From positions 1 to 55,306 of the forward strand of contig JADFYO010000020.1 in the NCBI GenBank assembly GCA_015233015.1: a stretch of 55,306 bases of DNA. The letters are read 5' to 3'. The position numbers and the translations under genes were made by a program. This stretch comes from Nitrospirota bacterium (lineage in GTDB: Bacteria > Nitrospirota > Thermodesulfovibrionia > Thermodesulfovibrionales > Magnetobacteriaceae). The notes beneath the pieces were generated by a model. The model worked only from the letters and a program-made list of their open reading frames with translations. It was not told where the DNA came from and made no database searches. Shown piece by piece: positions 35,837 through 43,499 of the stretch. Positions within the stretch are counted from its first letter, which is position 1. The number at the start of each line of letters is the position of its first letter.

Positions 35837-36469
35837 GTGAAAAAAAACATTTTTGTGAGCGCTATAATAGTGATGTCGGTACTATATATTCTTTTAGCGT
35901 CTGTATCTAACGCCTCAGGGCCGATTTTTATGAGAATGAAGTCTGCCTATAGCTCGTTCAAAGACATAAGCGGCAGGTTCTCACAGGTAAGCAGCATCAG
36001 GGAGCTGAACAAGGAATTGTCTTTCGATGGGACGTTTCGCATCAAGCCGCCGTTAAAAATGTCATGGAAATACGAGGGTGAAGACGAGCAGGAGGTTTAC
36101 ATCAACGACAATGATCTTACGGTATATAAAAAGAAGCACAATCAGGCCATGCGCTCAAAAATTGACGATGCGGCCATAGCCCAAACACCACTTGCGCTGT
36201 TACGTGATATGAAAGATATTGAAAATAACTACGATATCACAGAAAAAAATAACGTTATACGTCTTACGCCTAAAGACAACGCTGTCAAAGTCAAATACTT
36301 CGATGTTTATCCATCGAAGGACGCCTTTCCGATAAAGAAGATAGTCCTCTTCGACAAAAACGATAACACCGTTGAAATCACTATAAAGGATGTGAAGGTA
36401 AACACCGGCCTTACTGACGAGATATTTCAGTTTACCCTGCCTGATGGCGCTACAATAGTTAACAACTAA
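35837..36469 (+). CDS. lolA: Outer-membrane lipoprotein carrier LolA
   Basis: A periplasmic chaperone that carries lipoproteins from the LolCDE complex to the outer membrane. The 210-residue protein starts at GTG, one base after the stop of the sugar transferase gene. It has a signal peptide (AIIVMSVLYILLASVSNAS, cut near residue 27), then YSSFKDISGRFSQVSSI and the LSFDGTFRIKPPLKMSWKYE strand typical of LolA. LTVYKKKHNQA, TPLALLRDM and FPIKKIVLFDKNDNTVEITI follow. Size is standard. Coupling to the glycan gene and tsaD probably reflects an envelope/housekeeping operon. Confidence 0.92.
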   Translation: MKKNIFVSAIIVMSVLYILLASVSNASGPIFMRMKSAYSSFKDISGRFSQVSSIRELNKELSFDGTFRIKPPLKMSWKYEGEDEQEVYINDNDLTVYKKKHNQAMRSKIDDAAIAQTPLALLRDMKDIENNYDITEKNNVIRLTPKDNAVKVKYFDVYPSKDAFPIKKIVLFDKNDNTVEITIKDVKVNTGLTDEIFQFTLPDGATIVNN

Positions 36470-36484
36470 GGGCAGCTGAGCGCA

Positions 36485-37501
36485 ATGAATGATGCAATAC
36501 TTGCCATTGACACGTCATGCGACGACACCTCGGCCGCTGTTGTACGCGGTGGAAACCAAATACTTTCAAACATAGTATCGGGGCAGACACTGGTTCACGA
36601 GCGGTTTGGGGGCATAGTGCCGGAGCTAGCCTCAAGAAGGCACATAGAAATCATAGAAAGCGTAGTTGACGAGGCGATGAGAGCGGCCTCCATTGCCTTT
36701 GCCTCTGTCAGCGCGATAGCCGTGTGCAAAGGTCCCGGCCTCATAGGTTCTCTAATCGTAGGGACGGCATTTGCCAAGGCTCTCGCCTATGTCCATAAGC
36801 TCCCATATATAGGTGTAAACCACCTTGAAGGACATATCTGTTCGGCCTTTTTAAAAGAAGATGGGCCGCCTACCCTGCCATTTATCTCCCTCGTAGTCTC
36901 AGGGGGCCACACAAGCCTCTACAGGGTGGATGGGCGCGCCCAATACAGAGAGCTTGGCAGGAGCCGCGACGATGCCGCAGGGGAGGCCTACGACAAAGTG
37001 GCCAAGATGCTTGGACTGGGATTTCCAGGAGGCCCTATTATTGACAGGCTTGCAAAGGCGGGCAATCCACGGGCGGTTTCATTTCCGAGGGCGTATATGC
37101 CGCAAACCCTGGACTTCAGCTTCAGCGGCCTGAAGACATCGGTAAGGAGTTTCCTCACCCAAAACACAAAACAAATTCCAATAGAAGACATCTGTGCCTC
37201 CTTTCAGGCTGCGGTCATAGATGTCCTTATAAAAAAAATCGAATGGTCAGCCGCAAAAGAGAACATCACATCAGTCGCACTATCGGGCGGAGTGGCGGCT
37301 AACGATGCCCTGCGCCAAAGGATAACACAGCTAAAGGGAATCGAGACCTACGTACCGCCTAAATCACTCTGCACGGACAACGCCGCCATGATAGGGGCTG
37401 CCGCCTACGAACAATTTCTGAAAGGCGAATTTGCTGACATGAGACTAAACCCAAAGGCGTATCTGCCGGTGGGGAAAATAGCCGAAACAAAAAGAAGCTA
37501 A
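36485..37501 (+). CDS. tsaD: tRNA threonylcarbamoyladenosine synthase subunit TsaD
   Basis: Transfers the threonylcarbamoyl group to A37 of ANN-decoding tRNAs, with TsaB and TsaE. The 338-residue protein has the ASKHA fold. It starts ILAIDTSCDDTSAAVV, then has SRRHIEIIESVV, CKGPGLIGSLIVGTAFAK, the metal-binding VNHLEGHICSAF (H113, E115, H117), VSGGHTSLY, the DDAAGEAYDKVAKMLGLGFPG signature in two parts (DDAAGEAYDKVAK and MLGLGFPGG), and ALSGGVAANDALR. It is essential in most bacteria. It lies 15 bases after lolA on the same strand, and its last bases overlap tail-to-tail with the HEPN-like gene on the other strand. Confidence 0.97.
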   Translation: MNDAILAIDTSCDDTSAAVVRGGNQILSNIVSGQTLVHERFGGIVPELASRRHIEIIESVVDEAMRAASIAFASVSAIAVCKGPGLIGSLIVGTAFAKALAYVHKLPYIGVNHLEGHICSAFLKEDGPPTLPFISLVVSGGHTSLYRVDGRAQYRELGRSRDDAAGEAYDKVAKMLGLGFPGGPIIDRLAKAGNPRAVSFPRAYMPQTLDFSFSGLKTSVRSFLTQNTKQIPIEDICASFQAAVIDVLIKKIEWSAAKENITSVALSGGVAANDALRQRITQLKGIETYVPPKSLCTDNAAMIGAAAYEQFLKGEFADMRLNPKAYLPVGKIAETKRS

Positions 37502-37944
37502 CTGATGGCCTTATATACTTTTATCTTACTTAGCGCTTTATTGAATGCATTGTCTAATTTTTCGCTTGGTATTATTGCAGTTAATTGACGATCCAAGATA
37601 GATACTATGTGTTTAGCATAATTAACATGATCTTCGTCAATAATTCCATATGCTTCATAATCACAATCGTTACGTAATCTTCGTAACCTGTGAAGTAGTT
37701 CAGCCATGTCAGGTTTACCATAATACGTCATAATTTTTTGTATTAACACGTGACTGTAACTCTTATACAAAGCATCTCCATTTTCATGGAGTGAAGAATA
37801 TATTGTTTCTCTATATTTAAGAAATATGTAATAATAATATCTTCCTATTGTTGTCCTACTAACAGCAGTCATAATATCTTTATTTTTATAATTAAGGCCG
37901 GGAAGCTCATCGGCTATAGTTTTGAAATAATCAATTTGAAACAT
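37498..37944 (-). CDS. HEPN-like small helical protein
   Basis: The 148-residue, all-helical, lysine- and tyrosine-rich product resembles HEPN-type proteins. Its first half contains MTAVSRTTIGRYYYYIFLKY, which has the layout of the ISRAYYAAFH helix of that fold. Near residue 90 is LLHRLRRLRNDCDYEAYG, equivalent to the R-x-x-R-N/x-(A/C)DY segment of HEPN-like families; the classical Rx4-6H ribonuclease dyad is not intact because the His position is Asp-Tyr. It could be a toxin, an anti-phage nuclease subunit or a nonenzymatic HEPN. It lies one base downstream of a 272-residue helical-repeat gene (TAAtATG), and both are AT-rich relative to their neighbours, suggesting a transferred two-gene cassette. 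Confidence 0.6.
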   Translation of the reverse strand: MFQIDYFKTIADELPGLNYKNKDIMTAVSRTTIGRYYYYIFLKYRETIYSSLHENGDALYKSYSHVLIQKIMTYYGKPDMAELLHRLRRLRNDCDYEAYGIIDEDHVNYAKHIVSILDRQLTAIIPSEKLDNAFNKALSKIKVYKAIS

Positions 37945-37945
37945 A

Positions 37946-38764
37946 TTAATTATCTATAACATCAACTATTACAAATACATATGGGTATTTATTTGCAATT
38001 AGTTCAGAAATATGAATCTCCAATTCAAACTTATCATCAACAGACAAGGGCTTTGAAACTATTTTTAAAGAAAAGTATTTTTCACTCTCGTAATCGAAAT
38101 CAACCTCTTCATACGGGATTACATCATATATTGCCGGATTATCCTTCGTAATATATTTAACATACTCATATATATCTGCATATGTTTTATCTTTTAATAA
38201 CTCCTTTCCATTTAAGTAGGACTTAAGATTATTCATTACCCCGATAAATGGCCGAGCGTCAGTGTATTGCGATATCTTGGAATAAAACGAATTATCATCA
38301 AAATTGATTTCAGCATTATTGTTTATCATATTCCACAATTTTGATACAACTCTATACATTTCTTCATAATATGCTAAATTAGAATTAAATACAGCAAGCG
38401 AAACAAGTGCAGATATTCTCTCACGTTCAATCAATTTCTTCTTTTTAAGCAACTGCCTCACTATCTCAACGGCTTCTTTCGTATTACCCTTTATATTTTT
38501 GGTCATCGCCTTTAACATCGCTAAATCAAAAGGTACCGTTCTCTTAACAAGGCTATAACATTTATTAAGTATCAATTCGGCATTCGCCGTATCATTTAAC
38601 AACATATAACATTTTATCAATAATATCATCGATGTTACTATATCTTTTGGATTGTTTTCTATATAGTCCAATATTTCTATTTCTATAGAATGCAACTCCT
38701 CTATTGAAATAGCTCGCCGTAATCTCTCAGCAAAGCCATTGCTTTTCAGTAATGCTACTGCCAT
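37946..38764 (-). CDS. Helical-repeat hypothetical protein paired with HEPN-like gene
   Basis: No family recognised. The 272-residue protein is predicted helical for its first ~190 residues, with TPR-like spacing (IEIEILDYIENNPKDIVTSM, LNDTANAELILNKCYSLV, KGNTKEAVEIVRQLLKKKK). A strand-rich C-terminus follows (EVDFDYESEKYFSLKIVSK, FELEIHISELIANKYPYVFV). It has no signal peptide. It and the downstream HEPN-like gene are one base apart and markedly AT-rich, so they probably work together. A TPR-like sensor plus HEPN effector is a recurring pattern in defence and toxin systems; that reading is inference. Upstream (38765-38876) I see a probable promoter but no further partner gene. Confidence 0.55.
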   Translation of the reverse strand: MAVALLKSNGFAERLRRAISIEELHSIEIEILDYIENNPKDIVTSMILLIKCYMLLNDTANAELILNKCYSLVKRTVPFDLAMLKAMTKNIKGNTKEAVEIVRQLLKKKKLIERERISALVSLAVFNSNLAYYEEMYRVVSKLWNMINNNAEINFDDNSFYSKISQYTDARPFIGVMNNLKSYLNGKELLKDKTYADIYEYVKYITKDNPAIYDVIPYEEVDFDYESEKYFSLKIVSKPLSVDDKFELEIHISELIANKYPYVFVIVDVIDN

Positions 38765-38876
38765 TCCCGCACCTGCCTCACATCAGTCATATATTCTGTC
38801 ATCTTCCAATCACCTGACTTACTATAACACATCTGCCCGATAACCTGTCAATATATCACTTCACGCCTTAATGGAT

Positions 38877-39566
38877 TTACTCATTAAGCGCGGTACCGGC
38901 AGAAGATTTTAGGAGGCGTTTGATGGTATCGTTATTTGTGTCTTTGACTTTTTTAAAGACCATCGGTTCGCCGTTAAATAAATGGTCGTGTTTTTTTATA
39001 AACTGCTGTAATTGTTTTGTGTCAGAGGTAAGCAGGAATTCTTCGGAGTCGGCAGCCCCTTTCGAATTTTCGTAAGTTATCTCATTGCCGCGCCCCTGAA
39101 GGTAGTCCTTTTCCAGATTAAAGATATATACATACATTGTGTTTTGGTCAATAAACTCAGCCTTTAGGAAATTGTGGGTTTTCTTACCCTTATATTCAGT
39201 TAATAGCATGTCAATATATATGGAACCGGAGATTTTAACCAGATTAAACTCCACAAATTCTCCTTTGCCGGCGTGCTCAATCCTTTCGTCCCTCTCAATT
39301 ACCCAATAATAGGATGTCTTAGTATTTGGATTATAAAATATATTATATAAGTTGGTTTCGTTAACCCACTGGCCATATAGATCTTTATTAATTACGACAT
39401 TAGACCTGTCATCTGAGACAATCCCATTTTGCGATTCAACAAGGCACCCGCTCATAGAAATTACGGCTGCCAACGCGCATACAATTACCGCTAATCGATA
39501 AACACGTCGGGTGATGCGGCTAGTGCCGGTGACAAAATTACGGGTATGTTCGGAAGCATGTATCAT
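38877..39566 (-). CDS. Putative lipoprotein of unknown function
   Basis: The family is not recognised. The 229-residue protein has an N-terminal charged stretch (to about residue 23), then RLAVIVCALAAVISMSGC, a lipoprotein signal with the lipobox Cys at residue 41. The start could be internal, but no better RBS is evident. The mature part has strand-rich segments with repeated aromatic residues: LYGQWVNETNLYNIFYNPNT, KTSYYWVIERDERIEHAG and GKKTHNFLKAEFIDQNTMYV. An early GQWVNE-type strand resembles lipocalin-like or lipid-binding small barrels. It is on the opposite strand to the CHAT operon and diverges from it across the palindromic region. Confidence 0.6.
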   Translation of the reverse strand: MIHASEHTRNFVTGTSRITRRVYRLAVIVCALAAVISMSGCLVESQNGIVSDDRSNVVINKDLYGQWVNETNLYNIFYNPNTKTSYYWVIERDERIEHAGKGEFVEFNLVKISGSIYIDMLLTEYKGKKTHNFLKAEFIDQNTMYVYIFNLEKDYLQGRGNEITYENSKGAADSEEFLLTSDTKQLQQFIKKHDHLFNGEPMVFKKVKDTNNDTIKRLLKSSAGTALNE

Positions 39567-39688
39567 TTAAAAAAAAACCTCGGGACATCGGCAATGGCCT
39601 TCGAGGCACCTTCGCCGAGCTTGAGCACATATGATATTGATTCAACTGTCACGACCTTATTATACACCCATCGGACTGTTAATGCAAC

Positions 39689-39709
39689 GCTTTCGGCCTC
39701 GTCGAAAGC
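39689..39709. repeat. Short inverted repeat upstream of CHAT gene
   Basis: Seven-base arms GCTTTCG and CGAAAGC enclose a seven-base loop (GCCTCGT). It may be a small hairpin in the leader transcript or part of a regulatory region between the divergent lipoprotein and CHAT genes. Confidence 0.45.
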
Positions 39710-39758
39710 CAACAGGTTCTATTAATCAAGCTGGAAGGGCCGAAACGCGTCATTAAGA

Positions 39759-39786
39759 TGTACAAAACATGATCATGTTTTGTACA
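39759..39786. promoter_or_regulatory. Perfect 28-bp palindrome, candidate operator
   Basis: Fourteen-base halves TGTACAAAACATGA and TCATGTTTTGTACA are exact inverse complements without a loop. The element ends 60 bases before the ATG chosen for the TPR-CHAT gene and overlaps the nearer start codon candidate. A perfect palindrome of this length is characteristic of a TetR/MarR/LysR-type operator or of an element end. No regulator gene lies adjacent, so the ligand of this site is unknown. Confidence 0.7.
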
Positions 39787-39845
39787 ATACAGGTTGGGAA
39801 TCGAAAATGAGATTTTTTAAAGAATGGCGCCAAGGACGTAACTAT

Positions 39846-42095
39846 ATGAAAGACAGTACCGTTAGGGTTGCTCTATACGTAGTTATTCTGATACTTTTAT
39901 ACACCGGCTCCTCGTGCGGAGATACACTTGGCGACGGCATGAGGGCATACGAACGCGGCGACTTCGCCGGCGCGATAGAAGCATTTGGAGATGTGCTTGC
40001 CGGTTATAAAGAACATGTGAGCGACCCTGTGGCCGAGGCAAATTGTCTGTTGTATCTATCGAAGTCATATCTACATGCCGGCCGTTTCGATAAGGCCCTC
40101 GCATTCTTAGACAGAGTTCCCCCTATCCTCGAAAAATCCGAAGATGCCGGCCTCAAGCAGGAGATGTTAAACCTTTATGGGTTGATTTATATGTCAACCG
40201 GAGATTTTAACAAGGCCAATGAGTATTATGAGAGCGCCTTGCAAATTTCTGAGAACCACGGCATCAGGGCCGAAATACTTAACAACCTTGGAACCCTCCA
40301 TGTGCTGATGAACTCCAGGGACAAGGCACTGGAATATTACGATAACGGGCTGAAGGATATTATCAGCGCCACACTGCACGCGCAAATCCTCATAAACATA
40401 GCCGTTTTAAACACAAGCCTGAAAGATGAACCTCTGGCCGATAAAAAATTAAAAGAGGCATTCAGAATATTTCAGGGCGCTGACGACAGCCATAAGAAAG
40501 TTGAGGGGCTTATTAATATCGCAAGGGCTTACATGTCTATGTCCGGCAAATCAAATAAACATAGTGCCTATGACGCGCTTGATATGGCCCAAACGACGGC
40601 CAATCAGATTGGCGACAACAAGGCCATTCCATATATTTTCATATACAAGAGCAGACTTTACGAAGAAGGAAGGGACTACAAAAGCGCCCTTGTTTTATTA
40701 AGAAAATCCCTGAGTGCCGCTGAAATGTATAATGTCAGGGAATCGGTTTATATCATATACCGGCAGATGGGACGAATTTTAAATAAAACCGGCAAGACTG
40801 ACGAAGCCGTTTCAGCCTATAGAGAGGCCGTGCGCGCAATTGAAGATGTTGGGCTGGACGCGTTTGTAAACTGTGCGCTCTGCGGAGGGATGTTTTTTAA
40901 AACCGAAGTAGAATCAGTATTTTATGAACTAGCCGAGGTCTTAATCGAAAGATCTTCGAAGGCAGGCACCGCCGCCGAACAACAAAAAGACCTTTATGAG
41001 GCCATAGACACGATAGAACAGCTCCGTGCGGCTGAGCTTAAGGATTACTTTAAGGATACCTGCATAGATATTCAAAAGGCCAAAGAATCCCGGCTTGACA
41101 CGGTTGCTAAAAATACCGCCATCCTCTATGTGGTATCTTTTCCTGAGAAGTTGTACGTCTTAGTTAGTTTTCCTTCAGGCATAAAAAAATATACGGTTAA
41201 CATATCTGCCGACGATTACACCAAAGAGGTAGTAACCTTTCGTAAATTTCTTGAAAAACGCACCACTATGCAGTATTTAACACATGGGCAGCGGCTATAT
41301 GACATATTAATAAGGCCTGCGGAGCAGGACTTAGCGCTCAATGAAACAGATACTATTGTGTACATACCTGACAGGGCATTGAGGATGATTCCCCTTGGGG
41401 CATTACATGACGGCAAGGATTTTTTGATAAGAAAATATGCCGTTGCCGGCACAGTCGGGATGTTTTTGACAGACGCGCGTGGTTTCGCAGGAAAAGACTC
41501 AAAAATGCTCGTAACCGCATTAACCGAACCGAGGCAGGGCTACGTGCCGCTGCCCTTTATTTCGGACGAGGTTAAGGGGATAGGACAGGCCTATAATTCA
41601 GATTTACTTATGAATAAGGATTTTGTGGTTCCAAATCTTAAAAATGAATTTAAGGACAAACAATACACGATGCTTCATATGGCGTCTCATGGGGAGGTTA
41701 CGGGAGACGCGGCTAAGGCGTTTATTGTTACATGGGATGGTAAGATGACGATAAACGATCTGGAAACCCAGATAAAAGAGGGGCGCTACAGCGCCAAACC
41801 CATAGAGATACTGGCATTGAGCGCATGTGAGACTGCCGCTGGGGATGAGAAGGCGGCCCTGGGGCTTGCCGGTCTGTCTGTAAAAATGGGGGTCAAGAGC
41901 ACCATTGCATCCCTTTGGAGCGTAAATGACGAGGCGACATCCATGCTGCTGGTGGATTTTTATAAGGAACTGAAAACAGGCGGAGGATTTAAGGCAAAGG
42001 CATTGCAGAGGGCGCAGCTGAACATGCTGGACAACGATAGGTTCAGCCACCCCCTCTACTGGGCACCATTTCTTTTAATAGGGAACTGGTTGTAA
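39846..42095 (+). CDS. TPR-CHAT caspase-like protease
   Basis: The 749-residue protein (ATG at 39846, with AAGGA nine bases upstream) begins with a hydrophobic export or anchor segment ending near a GSSC site, so a lipoprotein or periplasmic location is likely. Residues 30-400 form a stack of TPR repeats (CLLYLSKSYLHAGRFDKALA, LLNLYGLIYMSTGDFNKANE-like units). The C-terminal ~190 residues are a CHAT domain, the caspase-like cysteine protease fold: H615 in LHMASHGEVTG and C661 in ALSACETAAGDEKA, followed by GVKSTIASLWSVNDEAT. Both catalytic residues are present, so it should be an active protease. An in-frame TTG at 39780 would lie inside the palindrome and is less likely. DUF928 and haemagglutinin genes follow on the same strand. 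Confidence 0.92.
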   Translation: MKDSTVRVALYVVILILLYTGSSCGDTLGDGMRAYERGDFAGAIEAFGDVLAGYKEHVSDPVAEANCLLYLSKSYLHAGRFDKALAFLDRVPPILEKSEDAGLKQEMLNLYGLIYMSTGDFNKANEYYESALQISENHGIRAEILNNLGTLHVLMNSRDKALEYYDNGLKDIISATLHAQILINIAVLNTSLKDEPLADKKLKEAFRIFQGADDSHKKVEGLINIARAYMSMSGKSNKHSAYDALDMAQTTANQIGDNKAIPYIFIYKSRLYEEGRDYKSALVLLRKSLSAAEMYNVRESVYIIYRQMGRILNKTGKTDEAVSAYREAVRAIEDVGLDAFVNCALCGGMFFKTEVESVFYELAEVLIERSSKAGTAAEQQKDLYEAIDTIEQLRAAELKDYFKDTCIDIQKAKESRLDTVAKNTAILYVVSFPEKLYVLVSFPSGIKKYTVNISADDYTKEVVTFRKFLEKRTTMQYLTHGQRLYDILIRPAEQDLALNETDTIVYIPDRALRMIPLGALHDGKDFLIRKYAVAGTVGMFLTDARGFAGKDSKMLVTALTEPRQGYVPLPFISDEVKGIGQAYNSDLLMNKDFVVPNLKNEFKDKQYTMLHMASHGEVTGDAAKAFIVTWDGKMTINDLETQIKEGRYSAKPIEILALSACETAAGDEKAALGLAGLSVKMGVKSTIASLWSVNDEATSMLLVDFYKELKTGGGFKAKALQRAQLNMLDNDRFSHPLYWAPFLLIGNWL

Positions 42096-42165
42096 TATCT
42101 ACTGTGCATATATAATAACATCGGTTTAACTTAGCAGCCGAAAATTAATTCTTTGGGAGGCCCAT

Positions 42166-42882
42166 ATGAAAAGTATAGTGATGAGAAAGAGTATATTCGC
42201 ACTGGTTTTGCTGACAGCTGTTATATGTTCACCGTTAATTCTGAATGCCGCGGACGAAGCGAAGGATAAGTCCACCACAGTAATCAAATATAAACCGCCC
42301 ATGCTTGGAGCGCCGAATGTGCGTACAGGGGGTGGAACAAGGGGAAGCAGTGGAGACGCGCTTGAGTTAACGGTTCTCGCACCGGAGCATACGGGACTAA
42401 GTTCAAAGGCTCAGCCCTCTCTTTGCTGGTATATATCGAAGGCGTCAAAATTAAAGATAGAAATCAGTATAAGTGAGACAAAGGCAGCTGTGCCACTTTT
42501 GGAGAAGAACGTAGAAAATCAGGCAAGTGGAATTAACTGTATAAATCTGAAAGAGTTCGGAGTAACGCTTGCAAAGGGAACTGAATATAAGTGGTTTATA
42601 TCTGCGATTGGCAATGAAGGAAACAGGTCGAAGGACATCGTAAGCGGCGGGGCAGTAATGGTTGCCGAACCGTCTAAAGAGCTGGCAGGTAAGCTGTCAA
42701 CTTCAAAAGGCGTAGAGAAAGTTGCCCTGTATGCAGAGGAAGGGTTTTGGTACGACGCGATAGAGGGTATCTCAGATTTAATTAAAGAAGCCCCGGCTGA
42801 TAAAAGTCTAAGAGAAGTAAGGGCGACTTTGTTAGAGCAGGCAGGGTTGAAAGAAGCCGCCAATATCGATAGAAAGATGTAA
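42166..42882 (+). CDS. Secreted DUF928-family protein
   Basis: The 238-residue protein has a signal peptide (KSIFALVLLTAVICSPLILN, cut near AADEA). The mature part begins with the DUF928 hallmark of a basic Pro-rich strand and a Gly-rich turn, IKYKPPMLGAPNVRTGGGTR, followed by LTVLAPEHTGLSSKAQPSLCWYIS and the strand IEISISETKAAVPLLEKNVE. A C-terminal half of helices follows (KGVEKVALYAEEGFWYDAIE). DUF928 genes typically sit beside CHAT-TPR, TpsA haemagglutinin and TpsB genes in cyanobacteria and other phyla. The function is unknown; the protein is probably periplasmic. The start (GTATAGTG context) follows GGGAGG by eight bases. Confidence 0.87.
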   Translation: MKSIVMRKSIFALVLLTAVICSPLILNAADEAKDKSTTVIKYKPPMLGAPNVRTGGGTRGSSGDALELTVLAPEHTGLSSKAQPSLCWYISKASKLKIEISISETKAAVPLLEKNVENQASGINCINLKEFGVTLAKGTEYKWFISAIGNEGNRSKDIVSGGAVMVAEPSKELAGKLSTSKGVEKVALYAEEGFWYDAIEGISDLIKEAPADKSLREVRATLLEQAGLKEAANIDRKM

Positions 42883-42907
42883 ATTTAAACTTGCAGGGAG
42901 GGTGGAT

Positions 42908-43171
42908 ATGTTAACGATAAAAAAGAGCGATGTTGCTGATAGTCTGCTTTTGGAATTGATGGCAGATATGCATGTTGTTAAAGATAAGCTTGCTTATTTT
43001 GAGAAAAAATGCAATATGTCATATGAAGTATTCGAGCAGGCAGTTAAAACCCGAAATGAGGATTATCGGCAGTGGGACGATTATATTGAATGGAAGGCAT
43101 ACAGGCACTTGTTTGAAGATATAAATCGTAAAGTAAGTGATATAAAAAATGCTGATTTTGAAATTAATTAA
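42908..43171 (+). CDS. Small antitoxin-like partner of TumE-type toxin
   Basis: The product, 87 residues from ATG 42908, is entirely helical: LTIKKSDVADSLLLELMADM, KLAYFEKKCNMSYEVFEQAV, then RQWDDYIEWKAYRHLFEDIN. The GMSFEEFE/DYIEWKAY pattern is that of small proteins found next to TumE (DUF6516) toxins, so I call it the antitoxin. GGGAGG lies just upstream; the GTG at 42902 is too close to it. It overlaps the toxin gene by 23 bases, with translational coupling likely. DNA binding is not evident from the sequence. Confidence 0.75.
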   Translation: MLTIKKSDVADSLLLELMADMHVVKDKLAYFEKKCNMSYEVFEQAVKTRNEDYRQWDDYIEWKAYRHLFEDINRKVSDIKNADFEIN

Positions 43172-43499
43172 TGACGCTGACTTTGTAGTATCTTATGAAG
43201 TCCTGGATTACAAGCAATGGGACAGGGGTATGTACTACAAACTCAGTATCGTTTTTAATGACAGCTCTGTGTTGATAGCACGGGAGTATGTCGATGAGCT
43301 TCAACGTGACTATTCTTTTCATTGGCAAGGTTCGGACAATAATATGATCATAAGGTGGGATAACGCTCCTCACTATAAGGAACTTCTGACTTTTCCGCAC
43401 CACAAGCACATGGCGGGCAGGGTTATTGAGAGCCGGGTGGTATCTTTAGAAGACATTTTAAACCAGATCAAAGGGATGTTAAAGGATAACAAGCCATGA
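43149..43499 (+). CDS. TumE-family (DUF6516) toxin
   Basis: The 116-residue product has the family layout: DADFVVSYEVLDYKQWDRGM and YKLSIVFNDSSVLIAREYVD as strands, then YSFHWQGSDNNMIIRWDNAP, followed by the Pro/His-rich LTFPHHKHMAG and a C-terminal helix SLEDILNQIKGML. The WDNAPH...FPHHKH segment is the family signature. TumE-type toxins are small proteins that inhibit growth when expressed without the antitoxin. Its stop overlaps the start of the haemagglutinin gene by four bases (ATGA), so this toxin pair is built into the secretion operon rather than beside it. Confidence 0.82.
   Translation: MLILKLINDADFVVSYEVLDYKQWDRGMYYKLSIVFNDSSVLIAREYVDELQRDYSFHWQGSDNNMIIRWDNAPHYKELLTFPHHKHMAGRVIESRVVSLEDILNQIKGMLKDNKP

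Noticed and set aside
39780-39845. TTG start of the TPR-CHAT gene at 39780
   Set aside because: It lies within the palindrome, lacks a ribosome binding site and would place 22 extra charged residues before the export signal; the ATG at 39846 has AAGGA upstream.
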